From an uncultured Lactobacillaceae bacterium (lineage in GTDB: Bacteria > Bacillota > Bacilli > Lactobacillales > Lactobacillaceae), in the NCBI GenBank assembly GCA_945285405.1, contig CALYQJ010000013.1, positions 1 to 49,893 on the forward strand: a DNA stretch of 49,893 bases, in the 5' to 3' direction. How positions within the stretch are numbered: the stretch's first letter is position 1; every line of letters begins with the position of its first letter. The translations under genes were made by a program, and so were the position numbers. Under the pieces are notes generated by a model that made no database searches, had not been told where the DNA came from, and saw only the letters and a program-made list of their open reading frames with translations. Shown in pieces: positions 17,576-26,096 of this stretch.

Positions 17576-17760
17576 TGCAATACTGTTGTTGAAATGCTCT
17601 TTTAAGCTAATAATTATGAAGTATTAGTGAAAACTTATTATGTAACTAAGCTTCAGCAATTGTTAGTTTAACTTAAAAATTTAAATAGCTATAAAAATTA
17701 GTAATTAAAGAATATAAGTAAAATTTTTTATTATTACAAGATTTCAAGGTATCATAAAAA

Positions 17761-18297
17761 ATGAAAATAAAACTATTTGAAACTGGGAAACCGCAAACAT
17801 TAGAAGCAATTTTGGGAAATAAAGATTGTCGGGCAACTTTGCAAAATCAATTGTTAAAACAATTTCCATCGAAGACACTGTTAGCGATTAAATTAAACAT
17901 TCCCGGGCCAATTAAGAACAATGAAAAAATCAAGTATATTTTTACTACAGGAATAACACAATTGCGTCATTACTTCCCTGTAGTGGAAAATGAATTGACA
18001 TTTGATCAATTAGTTACAGGCCCAGAAGTATTTTGGATTATTAATTTTTCTGCAATAGAGTCTAAACGAAGATCAGTTGCTTTTGAAGAAAATTTTCAAC
18101 TAGGTAGATTATTTGATGTTGATGTTTTATCAAAAGGAAAAATAATCTCAAGGAATGATTTAAACTTACCATCACGGAAATGTTTAATCTGTAGTGACTA
18201 TGCTAAAAATTGTGCTCGAAGCCAACGACATTCCATTCTTCAGTTACAATTTAAAATTTCAAAAATGTATCAAAATTATTATAAATATGAAAACTAA
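17761..18297 (+). CDS. citX: Apo-citrate lyase phosphoribosyl-dephospho-CoA transferase
   Basis: A 178-aa enzyme that attaches the prosthetic group made by CitG to Ser14 of CitD. The CitX signature GRLFDVDVLSKGKIISR and the Cys-rich tail RKCLICSDYAKNCARSQRH are present. AAGG lies about nine bases before the ATG. It overlaps citG by 11 bases. The pair forms a prosthetic-group unit separate from citCDEF. Confidence 0.9.
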   Translation: MKIKLFETGKPQTLEAILGNKDCRATLQNQLLKQFPSKTLLAIKLNIPGPIKNNEKIKYIFTTGITQLRHYFPVVENELTFDQLVTGPEVFWIINFSAIESKRRSVAFEENFQLGRLFDVDVLSKGKIISRNDLNLPSRKCLICSDYAKNCARSQRHSILQLQFKISKMYQNYYKYEN

Positions 18298-19162
18298 AAA
18301 TATTCCCCATTTAGCAGTACAAGCTTTGATTGAAGAAGTGATGGTCCATCCTAAACCAGGATTAGTTGATCCTGTATCTCATGGTGCTCATCCAGATATG
18401 GATGTTTTTACATTTATTTCAAGTGCATTATCTTTAGAACCTTATTTTATAGACATTACAAATTTAGCCATTAAGTTTTCTCAAAAAGATTTACGTGTTC
18501 TCTTTTCTCAAATTCGAAAATTAGGAATGAAAGCTGAAAAAACGATGTTTCAGGCAACTAGAGGAATTAATACTCATAAGGGGGCAATTTTTTCTTTGGG
18601 AATTTTGGTTACCGCTACTTCCTATGAACTAAGTCATCGATCAACTTTAACTTTATTAGGAATTCAAAATACGATTAAAAAAATGCTTTTAGGTTTAACT
18701 GTTCATGATTTTTTAAATATTAAAGAAAAACCAAAAGAAAAATTAACTGCTGGAGAAAAAGAATATTTAAAATATGGTTTAACTGGGATTCGAGGACAAG
18801 CAGAATCAGGTTTTCCAATTGTATTTAATTATTCATTTCCCTTTTTAAAATCGACAAATATTACAGATCGTAACTCTCAATTAGTTGATACATTAATGGT
18901 AATTGTGCAACATATTAAAGATAGTAATTTGGTGAAAAGAGCTGATCAACTATCAGTACTATCTTGGATTAAAGAACAAGCTCAAATTTATTTTGAATTA
19001 GGAGCTAGTCAAACAGTTGGGGGAAATAATTTTTTAAAAAAATTAGATCTAATTTTTACTGATCGTCATTTAAGTTTAGGTGGAAGTGCAGATTTACTAA
19101 TTTTAACCATTTTTTTAGACCTAATTTTTGATTCATATTATTTAAGTATCAGGATGAATTGA
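18287..19162 (+). CDS. citG: Triphosphoribosyl-dephospho-CoA synthase
   Basis: A 291-aa enzyme that makes 2'-(5''-triphosphoribosyl)-3'-dephospho-CoA from dephospho-CoA and ATP. Family motifs are HPKPGLVDPVSHGAHPDMD, GINTHKGAIFSLG and, at the C-terminus, DRHLSLGGSADLL. An in-frame ATG exists at 18194 inside citX, but ATG 18287 begins right at the conserved domain and overlaps citX by 11 bases as in related clusters. The terminator at 19144 overlaps its stop codon. Confidence 0.92.
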   Translation: MKTKNIPHLAVQALIEEVMVHPKPGLVDPVSHGAHPDMDVFTFISSALSLEPYFIDITNLAIKFSQKDLRVLFSQIRKLGMKAEKTMFQATRGINTHKGAIFSLGILVTATSYELSHRSTLTLLGIQNTIKKMLLGLTVHDFLNIKEKPKEKLTAGEKEYLKYGLTGIRGQAESGFPIVFNYSFPFLKSTNITDRNSQLVDTLMVIVQHIKDSNLVKRADQLSVLSWIKEQAQIYFELGASQTVGGNNFLKKLDLIFTDRHLSLGGSADLLILTIFLDLIFDSYYLSIRMN

Positions 19163-19172
19163 TACTTTTTTT
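19144..19172 (+). terminator. Intrinsic terminator overlapping the citG stop codon
   Basis: AAGTATCA pairs with TGATACTT around GGATGAAT, then a T run. The citG TGA is inside the right arm. Confidence 0.82.
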
Positions 19173-19290
19173 ATAAACAATTTTATTAAAGAATATTACC
19201 TAGGAAATAAATTAAAGATATTAATATTGAAAAAAATTAAAAAAAGATTAATATGCAATTAATAAAGTCTAATTTAATTGAGAAAAATAA

Positions 19291-22086
19291 ATGAAAAGAA
19301 TTGAGAGAGTGTATCAAGCACTTTTAGATGAATGGCGTCAAACTTCATGTAAAGAAATAGAGCAAAAGCATGGGAGTACAACCCAAGAAATTGCCACTAA
19401 GTTAAAGTTGAGTCGAGCTAATACTTCAACGGAACTTAATCGCCTTGTACGTCAAGCAAAAGTGATAAAAATCAAAGATTTTCCTATACGCTATTTACCA
19501 GTAGAAGTTGTGCGAAAAGAATTTAATTTAAAAAATTTAAATTATTATGAAATTAATTCTTTTGCTGATTTGCCTTTAACTCATAACTTGGCAGGGACAC
19601 AAAAAGCAAAAATAATTGATACTAAACTTCAAAATCCTTTAGAAAATATGATTGGTTATCGAGGTATTTTACGCCAAGCAGTAATTCAAGCTAAAGCAGC
19701 ATTAATGTATCCACCACACGGATTGCATATGATGTTACTAGGACCAACTGGTGTTGGAAAAACATATTTTGCTAATTGTATTTATCAATATGCTAAATAT
19801 CAGCAAATTTTTAATCAAGATGCTCCATTTATTTCATTTAATTGTGCCGATTATTATAATAATCCTCAATTACTTCTAAGCTTATTATTTGGTTACGCAA
19901 AAGGAGCTTACACGGGAGCAGTTAAAGATCAATCTGGATTAGTGGAACAGGCTGATGGAGGAATTTTGTTTCTAGATGAGGTTCACCGCCTGCCACCAGA
20001 AGGTCAAGAAATGTTGTTTTACTTTATAGACAATGGTATTTTTAGTCGAATGGGAGAATCTCAAAAGACACGTCATTCTAGTGTTTTAATTATTTGTGCA
20101 ACAACTGAAGATACAAATTCCGCTTTACTTCAAACATTTTTGCGTCGGATTCCGATGAATATCCAAATTCCTTCATTTGACGATTGGAGCTATCAAGAAA
20201 AAGTTGAATTAGTTAAGTTTTTGTTTCAGCGGGAAACGAAAAGAATCAATAAAAATTTATTAGTTGATCGTGGAGTTTTTGAAATAATTTTATCTTTGCC
20301 AAATTACGGTAATATTGGGCAAATTAAATCAGAAGTACAGTTAACTTGTGCTCAAGCTTTTTTAAATAACATTTCAGGGAAACAAAAAATTACTATTCGT
20401 TTAACTGATTTACCAGAACAGTTACGAGAGAGATGGGTAAAAACGGCAGCGGTTGATCGTTATCGAATTGATTTAAGTGATTATCTAACTAATGTTACCA
20501 AGTTTTATGTTAATAAGCCTTTAATTCCTTCAGAAAATGAAGAAAATATTTACAGTCTAATTGAAAACAAAGTTAGTCGGCTTCAAGATCGTGAAGTTCC
20601 TAACTCAGAAATTCAACAATATATTATGACTGATCTTTTTTTGCATATTAAAAATTTTGTAAAACAAAATAGTTTAAGTGAAAATATACAAGAATTTGTT
20701 AGTCCGGAGATTATTGAATTAACTCAAAGACTTAAAAATATTGCTGAAAAAGAGTTGGGAATAAAATTTGGTCAGCGGTTTATTCATTATTTTAGTTTAC
20801 ATATTGCATCGTATTTTAGTCGTAAAGATAAAAAGGCAATTCTTTTACCCGAAGAACAAAAGCAAATTAAAACAGCTTATCGAAAAGAATATGATGTAGC
20901 TCGGATTTTTCAACAGGAAATTACAAAGTATACTAATCAAGATTTACCCGAAATTGAAGTAATATATCTAACAATGCTTTTAAACTCTGTGGAATCAATG
21001 TCTTTTAGTAAAAAAGTTGGTATAGTAGTTGCTGCTCATGGAGATTCAACTGCTTCTTCAATGGTTAAAGTTGCTCAGGGATTATTAGGAACTGCTAATG
21101 TTGCTGCGGTTGATATGCCATTAGAGGTAGCACCGGATGCAATGATTAATGATCTTCAAAAAGCAGTTATGAATGTAAATCAAGGTAAAGGGGTATTGTT
21201 ACTTTATGATATGGGCTCATTTAGTGTTTTAGCTAATAAAATATCTGAAAAGACTAAAATTATAATTCAAACATTACCTAATGTGACAACATCACTAATT
21301 TTAGAGGCTATCCGTAAGGTTAATTATCTCGAAATTAATTTAAATACACTTTGCATTCAATTAAAACATAATTTAATTGATAGTATGAAGATTAATGATC
21401 AACAAGAACGTTGGGTTACAAAGCCAAAAGTAATTGTTTCAATTTGTATGAGCGGGGAAGGAACAGCAGAAAAAATTAAAAATTTAATTGATAAAATTAT
21501 TTATCAATCAACACTAGAACCTATTCATGTATTAACCGTTTCTTCATTAAAGTTAAATGAGGTATTTCCTAAAATTTTAAAGGAATATGATGTAATTGCA
21601 GCAGTTGGTACTAAACAACCCAGTACAACTGTCCCTTTTATTTCTTTGGAAGATTTAATTATTAATCATGGTGAAACTAAATTGGTTAATTTAATTAACC
21701 AAAAAGATAGTGGAAAAATGCAGCGTATTCCTGATAAAAGTATTATTGTAGATGATGCTTGTCAGCAAATTTTAGATGAGCAATTAGTTTACTTTAATCC
21801 ACGCGTTATTAACACTACTTTACAAAATTGGTTAAGTCATTTATTGATTAAACTAAAAATAACGATGACCAATGGACAAAAAATTAAATGTATTACGCAT
21901 ACTGCCTTAGCCTTAGAGCGTTGTTTAAAAAAAACTGAATTAAAATTTAAAGCAACTCCGAGCACTAAAGTAAAAAAAATTTTACCTATAGTTACTAAAA
22001 CTTTACAGCAGGCGGTAAATTTTTTAAATATAGTACTTTCAACTGATGAATTGCTTTATATTACAGAAATAATTTTAGACTGTTAG
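19291..22086 (+). CDS. levR: LevR-type sigma-54-dependent PTS regulator (AAA+, EIIA, EIIB-like and PRD domains)
   Basis: A 931-aa enhancer-binding activator. In order: an N-terminal HTH (about 1-70, EIATKLKLSRANTSTELNRLV); an AAA+ sigma-54 activation domain with Walker A GPTGVGKT (151-158), the sigma-54-contacting loop as GAYTGA (from 205, consensus GAFTGA) and Walker B ILFLDE (D229, E230); a PTS regulation domain near 440-550; a mannose-type EIIA domain with AAHGDST (H583); an EIIB-like segment (SICMSGEGTAEKI); and a second PRD. In LevR and ManR proteins, phosphorylation by HPr and by the cognate PTS tunes activity. The sigma-54 promoter at 22203 and the mannose PTS behind it are the obvious target. 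The sigma-54 gene itself is not in the window. Confidence 0.93.
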   Translation: MKRIERVYQALLDEWRQTSCKEIEQKHGSTTQEIATKLKLSRANTSTELNRLVRQAKVIKIKDFPIRYLPVEVVRKEFNLKNLNYYEINSFADLPLTHNLAGTQKAKIIDTKLQNPLENMIGYRGILRQAVIQAKAALMYPPHGLHMMLLGPTGVGKTYFANCIYQYAKYQQIFNQDAPFISFNCADYYNNPQLLLSLLFGYAKGAYTGAVKDQSGLVEQADGGILFLDEVHRLPPEGQEMLFYFIDNGIFSRMGESQKTRHSSVLIICATTEDTNSALLQTFLRRIPMNIQIPSFDDWSYQEKVELVKFLFQRETKRINKNLLVDRGVFEIILSLPNYGNIGQIKSEVQLTCAQAFLNNISGKQKITIRLTDLPEQLRERWVKTAAVDRYRIDLSDYLTNVTKFYVNKPLIPSENEENIYSLIENKVSRLQDREVPNSEIQQYIMTDLFLHIKNFVKQNSLSENIQEFVSPEIIELTQRLKNIAEKELGIKFGQRFIHYFSLHIASYFSRKDKKAILLPEEQKQIKTAYRKEYDVARIFQQEITKYTNQDLPEIEVIYLTMLLNSVESMSFSKKVGIVVAAHGDSTASSMVKVAQGLLGTANVAAVDMPLEVAPDAMINDLQKAVMNVNQGKGVLLLYDMGSFSVLANKISEKTKIIIQTLPNVTTSLILEAIRKVNYLEINLNTLCIQLKHNLIDSMKINDQQERWVTKPKVIVSICMSGEGTAEKIKNLIDKIIYQSTLEPIHVLTVSSLKLNEVFPKILKEYDVIAAVGTKQPSTTVPFISLEDLIINHGETKLVNLINQKDSGKMQRIPDKSIIVDDACQQILDEQLVYFNPRVINTTLQNWLSHLLIKLKITMTNGQKIKCITHTALALERCLKKTELKFKATPSTKVKKILPIVTKTLQQAVNFLNIVLSTDELLYITEIILDC

Positions 22087-22139
22087 TCAAGTGTTTCACT
22101 TTTTAGTTAGTTTACATCATTCATTTTAATAAATAATTT

Positions 22140-22172
22140 AAATCTGTTTTAAATATTGAAACAGGTTTTTTT
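22140..22172 (+). terminator. Intrinsic terminator after the LevR-type gene
   Basis: AATCTGTTT pairs with AAACAGGTT around a nine-base loop, one G-U pair, then seven Ts. Its right arm shares ATTGAAACAGGT with the terminator at 26673 that closes the PTS operon. Confidence 0.8.
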
Positions 22173-22202
22173 ATACCTGGCTTTAAATCAATTTTTATAT
22201 TA

Positions 22203-22218
22203 TGGCATGAAATTTGCT
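22203..22218 (+). promoter_or_regulatory. Sigma-54 (-24/-12) promoter of the mannose-family PTS operon
   Basis: TGGCATGAAATTTGCT matches the sigma-54 consensus TGGCAC-N5-TTGCA/T with the essential GG and GC dinucleotides in exact spacing (22204-22205 and 22216-22217). Transcription should start near 22229, leaving a leader of about 150 bases before the EIIA gene. The LevR-type activator gene is directly upstream. The short open frame running through this leader (22156-22383) is not a credible gene. Confidence 0.88.
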
Positions 22219-22379
22219 TATAAGAAAATGACGTTATTCTTAAAAACTGGAATGCAAAAAACAACTAGCATATGCGCAAAGCCAAATATTTTTTGCTTAA
22301 TTAAACAGGAAAATAGCGTATTTCAATATTGCTTTGTAGTAATTTTGGAGCATTTAATTAAGAAAAGGGGGGTTAAATT

Positions 22380-22811
22380 GTGAAATATTTATTGCTAGTT
22401 AGTCATGGCGATTTTTCTAAAGGTTTAGCTCAAGCTTTAGGAATGTTTGCAGGTAAAGCTACTGACACAATTGTGGCTGTTGGTTTACAGCCAGACGAAT
22501 CAGCTCAGGCTTTTGGTCAAAGATTTACTGAAATTTTAGCTAAATTAGATCCTAAAGGAGAGTTTATTGTTTTGGCTGATATTATTGGGGGAAGCCCATT
22601 AACAACAGTTTGTAATATTCTTAATGATCAGCATCGTTTAACGGGAAGCTTAATTTTAGGTGGAATGAATTTTCCTATGGCTTTATCTGCTTTGTTAGCT
22701 AAAAATGATTTAGAAATTCCAGAATTAAAAAATAAATTATTAACAGAAGCAACTGGAGCAATCAAGGAATTTACTGTTGATTCTGTTGAAAACAATGATG
22801 ATGATATTTAA
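22380..22811 (+). CDS. Mannose-family PTS EIIA component
   Basis: A 143-aa cytoplasmic EIIA that takes phosphate from HPr. The phosphorylated histidine is H9 in LLVSHGDFSKG, and the conserved DIIGGSPLT is present. GTG start behind GGGGGG. First gene of the sigma-54-controlled operon EIIA-EIIB-EIIC-EIID. Confidence 0.93.
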   Translation: MKYLLLVSHGDFSKGLAQALGMFAGKATDTIVAVGLQPDESAQAFGQRFTEILAKLDPKGEFIVLADIIGGSPLTTVCNILNDQHRLTGSLILGGMNFPMALSALLAKNDLEIPELKNKLLTEATGAIKEFTVDSVENNDDDI

Positions 22812-22821
22812 AGGAGGAAAA

Positions 22822-23316
22822 ATGGTAGTTTCATTTGTAAGAATTGACGATCGAATGATTCACGGTTTAATTACTACTCGTTGGGGAAAAGAATATCCAT
22901 GTGAAGGGATAATTACAGTAAATGATAAAGCTGCTAATAATCCTGTATTAAGAGAAGCTTATAAAGCTGCTTCTGATAAAAAAACTTTTGTGTGGACGAT
23001 GGAACATTTTTCTAAAGTACAAGATAAGGTTTTAAATTCAAAAACTAAATATTTTTTAATTACTAAAAATCCGCAAGATATGAAAAAAATTTTGGTAGAT
23101 TTAAAGTTTAAACCAAGCGACGTTACAACTGTTAATGTGGGTCCAGGCAATGATCGAGACAATGCTATTAAATTAGGAGATAATCAATCGTTTACCCAAG
23201 AAGAAGCAGATGCTTTTGAAGCTATTGAAAAAGCAGGGTATAAAGTTGATTTGGCGTTATTACCTGATCAGAGGTTAGGAAACTGGGATAAGTTTAAATC
23301 TAAGTTTGGATATTAA
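22822..23316 (+). CDS. Mannose-family PTS EIIB component
   Basis: A 164-aa EIIB that passes phosphate to the sugar. The active-site histidine is H14 in RIDDRMIHGLITTRW, a variant of the common DDRLIHGQ. The frame is open back to 22777 inside the EIIA gene, but AAGGAGG stands just before ATG 22822, where the conserved domain starts. The MIHGLITTRW wording departs from classic mannose EIIB proteins, in line with a different sugar. Confidence 0.92.
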   Translation: MVVSFVRIDDRMIHGLITTRWGKEYPCEGIITVNDKAANNPVLREAYKAASDKKTFVWTMEHFSKVQDKVLNSKTKYFLITKNPQDMKKILVDLKFKPSDVTTVNVGPGNDRDNAIKLGDNQSFTQEEADAFEAIEKAGYKVDLALLPDQRLGNWDKFKSKFGY

Positions 23317-23346
23317 AACTTTTGGGAGAAAGAAAGGAATTAAGAA

Positions 23347-24213
23347 ATGACAATTAATTGGTTACAAGCTGCCCTTTTGGGTTTTTTTGCCTGTTTGTGT
23401 TCTAATTCGTGTATGGCTGGTCAAGCTGTTGGTAATTATACAATTGGTCGTCCTCTTGTTGGAGGACTAGTTTGCGGCATCATATTAGGTGATATTAAAT
23501 TAGGAATTGCTTGTGGAGTTGCGATGCAGTTGGTTTATATTGCATTAGTTACTCCTGGTGGAACGGTATCGGCTGATGTTAGGGCAATTTCTTATATTGG
23601 AATTCCTTTAGCAATGGTAGCTATTTCATCACAAGGATTAAATCCTCTGGGTAATACTGCTGCTGATTTGGCTAAATCAGTAGGTACTTTAGTTGGAACA
23701 GTAGGAACGGTTTTGTATTATGCTGTTGCAACGATGAACTTAGTTTGGCAATCATTTGGCTGGAAAGATGTTCAAAAAGGAAATTTAGATAAATTACCTG
23801 CAGTTAATTTTCTTTGGCCTTGGATTTCTCATGCGATTTTCTCATTTTTGCCTACTATGTTTTTAACTTATTATGGAGCAACCGCCGTAAAGGCTTTACG
23901 TAATGCTTTGCCAATGGATGGGATTGCAATGAAAACTCTATTTACCGTTGGAGGAATGTTACCTTGTGTTGGTATTGCAATTTTACTGCGTCAAATTGTA
24001 AATAAGCCAACTGACTTTATCCCATTTTTAGTAGGTTTTACATTAGCTGCATCACTTCATTTAAATTTAGTTTCAATTACTATTGTTTCGTTGTTATTTG
24101 CAGTTTTGATATATGAAATTGAAATGGCTAAAGGATCTAATAAAAATCCGGTAACAGCCACTGGATCGACAAGTGTCAATGAAGATGATAGTGATGATGA
24201 GGAGGACATTTAA
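23347..24213 (+). CDS. Mannose-family PTS EIIC component
   Basis: A 288-aa membrane channel subunit (ManY/AgaC type) with about eight hydrophobic segments; VGNYTIGRPLVGGLVCGIILGD and GVAMQLVYIALVTPGG are family motifs. The C-terminus is a short acidic tail (EDDSDDEED). AAAGGAA precedes the ATG. It pairs with the EIID three bases downstream. Confidence 0.93.
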   Translation: MTINWLQAALLGFFACLCSNSCMAGQAVGNYTIGRPLVGGLVCGIILGDIKLGIACGVAMQLVYIALVTPGGTVSADVRAISYIGIPLAMVAISSQGLNPLGNTAADLAKSVGTLVGTVGTVLYYAVATMNLVWQSFGWKDVQKGNLDKLPAVNFLWPWISHAIFSFLPTMFLTYYGATAVKALRNALPMDGIAMKTLFTVGGMLPCVGIAILLRQIVNKPTDFIPFLVGFTLAASLHLNLVSITIVSLLFAVLIYEIEMAKGSNKNPVTATGSTSVNEDDSDDEEDI

Positions 24214-24215
24214 TT

Positions 24216-25064
24216 GTGGAAAATACTAATAATAATTTAAAAAAACTTGATCAAAAAACTTTAAGCCAATCTTTTCATCGTTGGTTTTGGGGTGCATTAA
24301 CTTGTTTTTCTCAGGAGCATATGCAAACTTTTGGTTATATGGCTTCAATGCTTCCAATTTTGAAAAAGCTATATCCTAACCATGATGATCAAGTAAATGC
24401 AATTCATGCTTATACAGCTTTCTTTAATACTAACCCAATGTTAGGGTCAGTAATTGTAGGGATAACTGCTAGTATGGAAGAAGCTCGAGCTAATGGGAAA
24501 GATATTGATGGTGAAACCATTAATGATATGCGAGCGGGATTAATGGGTCCTATCGCAGGTATCGGCGATTCTTTAATTGATGGAACTTTAATTCCAATTT
24601 TATTGGGAATTGCTTTAGGTATGTCTTCCGGTGGTTCACCAATTGGAGCTATTTTTTACATTATAGCCTGGGTAACTATTGCTTATTTTGGTCAACGATT
24701 TTTATATTTTCGTGGCTATAAATTTGGTGATCAAGCCGTTAACTTTTTAGTTGGTAAACAAGGTGCTGCTGTAAGAAGAGCAATTGGAATTGTTGGTAGT
24801 ATGGTTGTTGGTGGGGTGTTAGCTTCTTGGGTTAACGTCACTACTTCTTTAAAACTAAAAGGTGCTGACGGTAAAATCTTTTTAAATTTGCAAGATAAAC
24901 TTAATAGTATTTATCCTGGTATCTTAACAGTTATTGTTACTCTATTTTGTTGGTGGTTAATGTCTAAAAAACATGTTTCCGCAATTTGGACAATGATTAT
25001 ACTGGTTGTTATTTCATTTGTTGGTGTATTAGTAGGATTCTTTAATCCAGGATTATCTTATTAA
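24216..25064 (+). CDS. Mannose-family PTS EIID component
   Basis: A 282-aa membrane subunit. Family motifs are EHMQTFGYMASMLPILKKLY, ASMEEARANG and RAGLMGPIAGIGDSLIDGTL; two or three helices lie in the C-terminal half. GTG start behind GAGGAGG, overlapping the end of the EIIC region. With EIIC it forms the sugar-specific channel. Confidence 0.93.
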   Translation: MENTNNNLKKLDQKTLSQSFHRWFWGALTCFSQEHMQTFGYMASMLPILKKLYPNHDDQVNAIHAYTAFFNTNPMLGSVIVGITASMEEARANGKDIDGETINDMRAGLMGPIAGIGDSLIDGTLIPILLGIALGMSSGGSPIGAIFYIIAWVTIAYFGQRFLYFRGYKFGDQAVNFLVGKQGAAVRRAIGIVGSMVVGGVLASWVNVTTSLKLKGADGKIFLNLQDKLNSIYPGILTVIVTLFCWWLMSKKHVSAIWTMIILVVISFVGVLVGFFNPGLSY

Positions 25065-25137
25065 ATACTTAAAATTAAGTTTAAAAAGAGCTTTTTTAAA
25101 AACTAAATAAGAATGATTTTAGATGAAGGTAAAAAAA

Positions 25138-25443
25138 ATGACCTTAGAGGAATTACGTAAAGGATATGAAGAAGAGGTTGCTTATCAAAAGCATATGTTG
25201 CAAAACTTAGGTTATTGGTTCCAGTTAGCAACTATTATTAGTGGAATTGGAATTGTTATTATTTACTTTTACCATGCGAGGTCATTAATCTTAAAAATTT
25301 TAGGAATTATCTTATTTGTTTTAGGTGCTTTAGGAATGTTGCTGTTTGGATATTCCGGTTGGAAAGGGCAACAAAATGTACGAGCAGTAATAGATGACTA
25401 TGAAAAAAAAGTCAAATGTCTTAAAAGTCAAAACAAAATCTGA
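25138..25443 (+). CDS. Small two-helix membrane protein in the PTS-HPS/PHI operon, unknown function
   Basis: About 101 aa, not recognised. A charged N-terminal helix (TLEELRKGYEEEVAYQKH) is followed by two hydrophobic segments (roughly 28-46 and 50-72, with ILKILGIILFVLGALGMLL) and a basic, likely coiled C-terminus. An ATG at 25123 is in frame but lacks a ribosome binding site; GAAGG stands eight bases before ATG 25138, which I take as the start. It sits between EIID and hxlA on the same strand, so it is probably co-transcribed. A PTS accessory role is possible but unsupported. Confidence 0.72.
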   Translation: MTLEELRKGYEEEVAYQKHMLQNLGYWFQLATIISGIGIVIIYFYHARSLILKILGIILFVLGALGMLLFGYSGWKGQQNVRAVIDDYEKKVKCLKSQNKI

Positions 25444-25458
25444 AATGGGAGGATAGAA

Positions 25459-26094
25459 TTGCAAGCTAGATTACAAGTAGCTTTAGATGCAATTACATTG
25501 AATGGAGCTTTAAATTTAATTGAAAAAATTCAAGATGATGTTGATATAGTTGAAGTTGGGACACCATTAATGATGCATTATGGCATGAATGTAGTAGAAA
25601 AGTTAGTTCAAAATTTTCCGAAGTTGCCAGTTTTATGTGATGCAAAAATTATGGATGCGGGAAACTATGAAGCAGGTTTAGCCTTTGATGCTGGTGCAGA
25701 ATATGTAACAGTTTTAGCTTTGGCAGATGATTTAACAATACAAGGAGTAACAAAAGCAGCACATGACCGAAATAAGAAGGTTGCGGTTGATTTAATTAAT
25801 GTTACAGATTTAAATCGAATTGAAAAATTAGAACAGTTTGGTGTTGATGTAATTGCTATTCATACAGGTGCTGATGCTCAAGCCGCTGGTCAAAGCCCTC
25901 TGGATGATTTGAAAGAAATACGCCCCTTAGTAAAAAAGGCTGATTTAGCGGTTGCTGGTGGTATTAAAACAAATACAATTGAAAAATATTTAAAAGAAAA
26001 GCCAGAAATTGTTATTGTTGGTGGGGGAATATTAAATCAAGCGGATTCTGTAGCTGCAGCACATAAATTACATCAGGCGATTCAAAGAGGTTAG
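25459..26094 (+). CDS. hxlA: 3-hexulose-6-phosphate synthase (OMPDC superfamily)
   Basis: A 211-aa (beta/alpha)8 enzyme of the orotidine-5'-phosphate decarboxylase superfamily, which includes HPS and 3-keto-L-gulonate-6-phosphate decarboxylase. The catalytic stretch CDAKIMDAGNYEAGLAFDAGA and the phosphate-binding AVAGGIKTNTIEKYL and VIVGGGIL are present. HPS joins formaldehyde and ribulose-5-phosphate, or runs backwards. Coupling to a PHI gene two bases downstream favours HPS over the decarboxylase. TTG start behind GGGAGGA. Its place after a complete PTS suggests a sugar-catabolic or pentose-supply role. Confidence 0.87.
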   Translation: MQARLQVALDAITLNGALNLIEKIQDDVDIVEVGTPLMMHYGMNVVEKLVQNFPKLPVLCDAKIMDAGNYEAGLAFDAGAEYVTVLALADDLTIQGVTKAAHDRNKKVAVDLINVTDLNRIEKLEQFGVDVIAIHTGADAQAAGQSPLDDLKEIRPLVKKADLAVAGGIKTNTIEKYLKEKPEIVIVGGGILNQADSVAAAHKLHQAIQRG

Positions 26095-26096
26095 CA

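Noticed and set aside
22156-22383. 75-codon frame between the LevR-type gene and the EIIA gene
   Set aside because: It contains the sigma-54 promoter and the 5' leader, begins within a terminator, and has no ribosome binding site.
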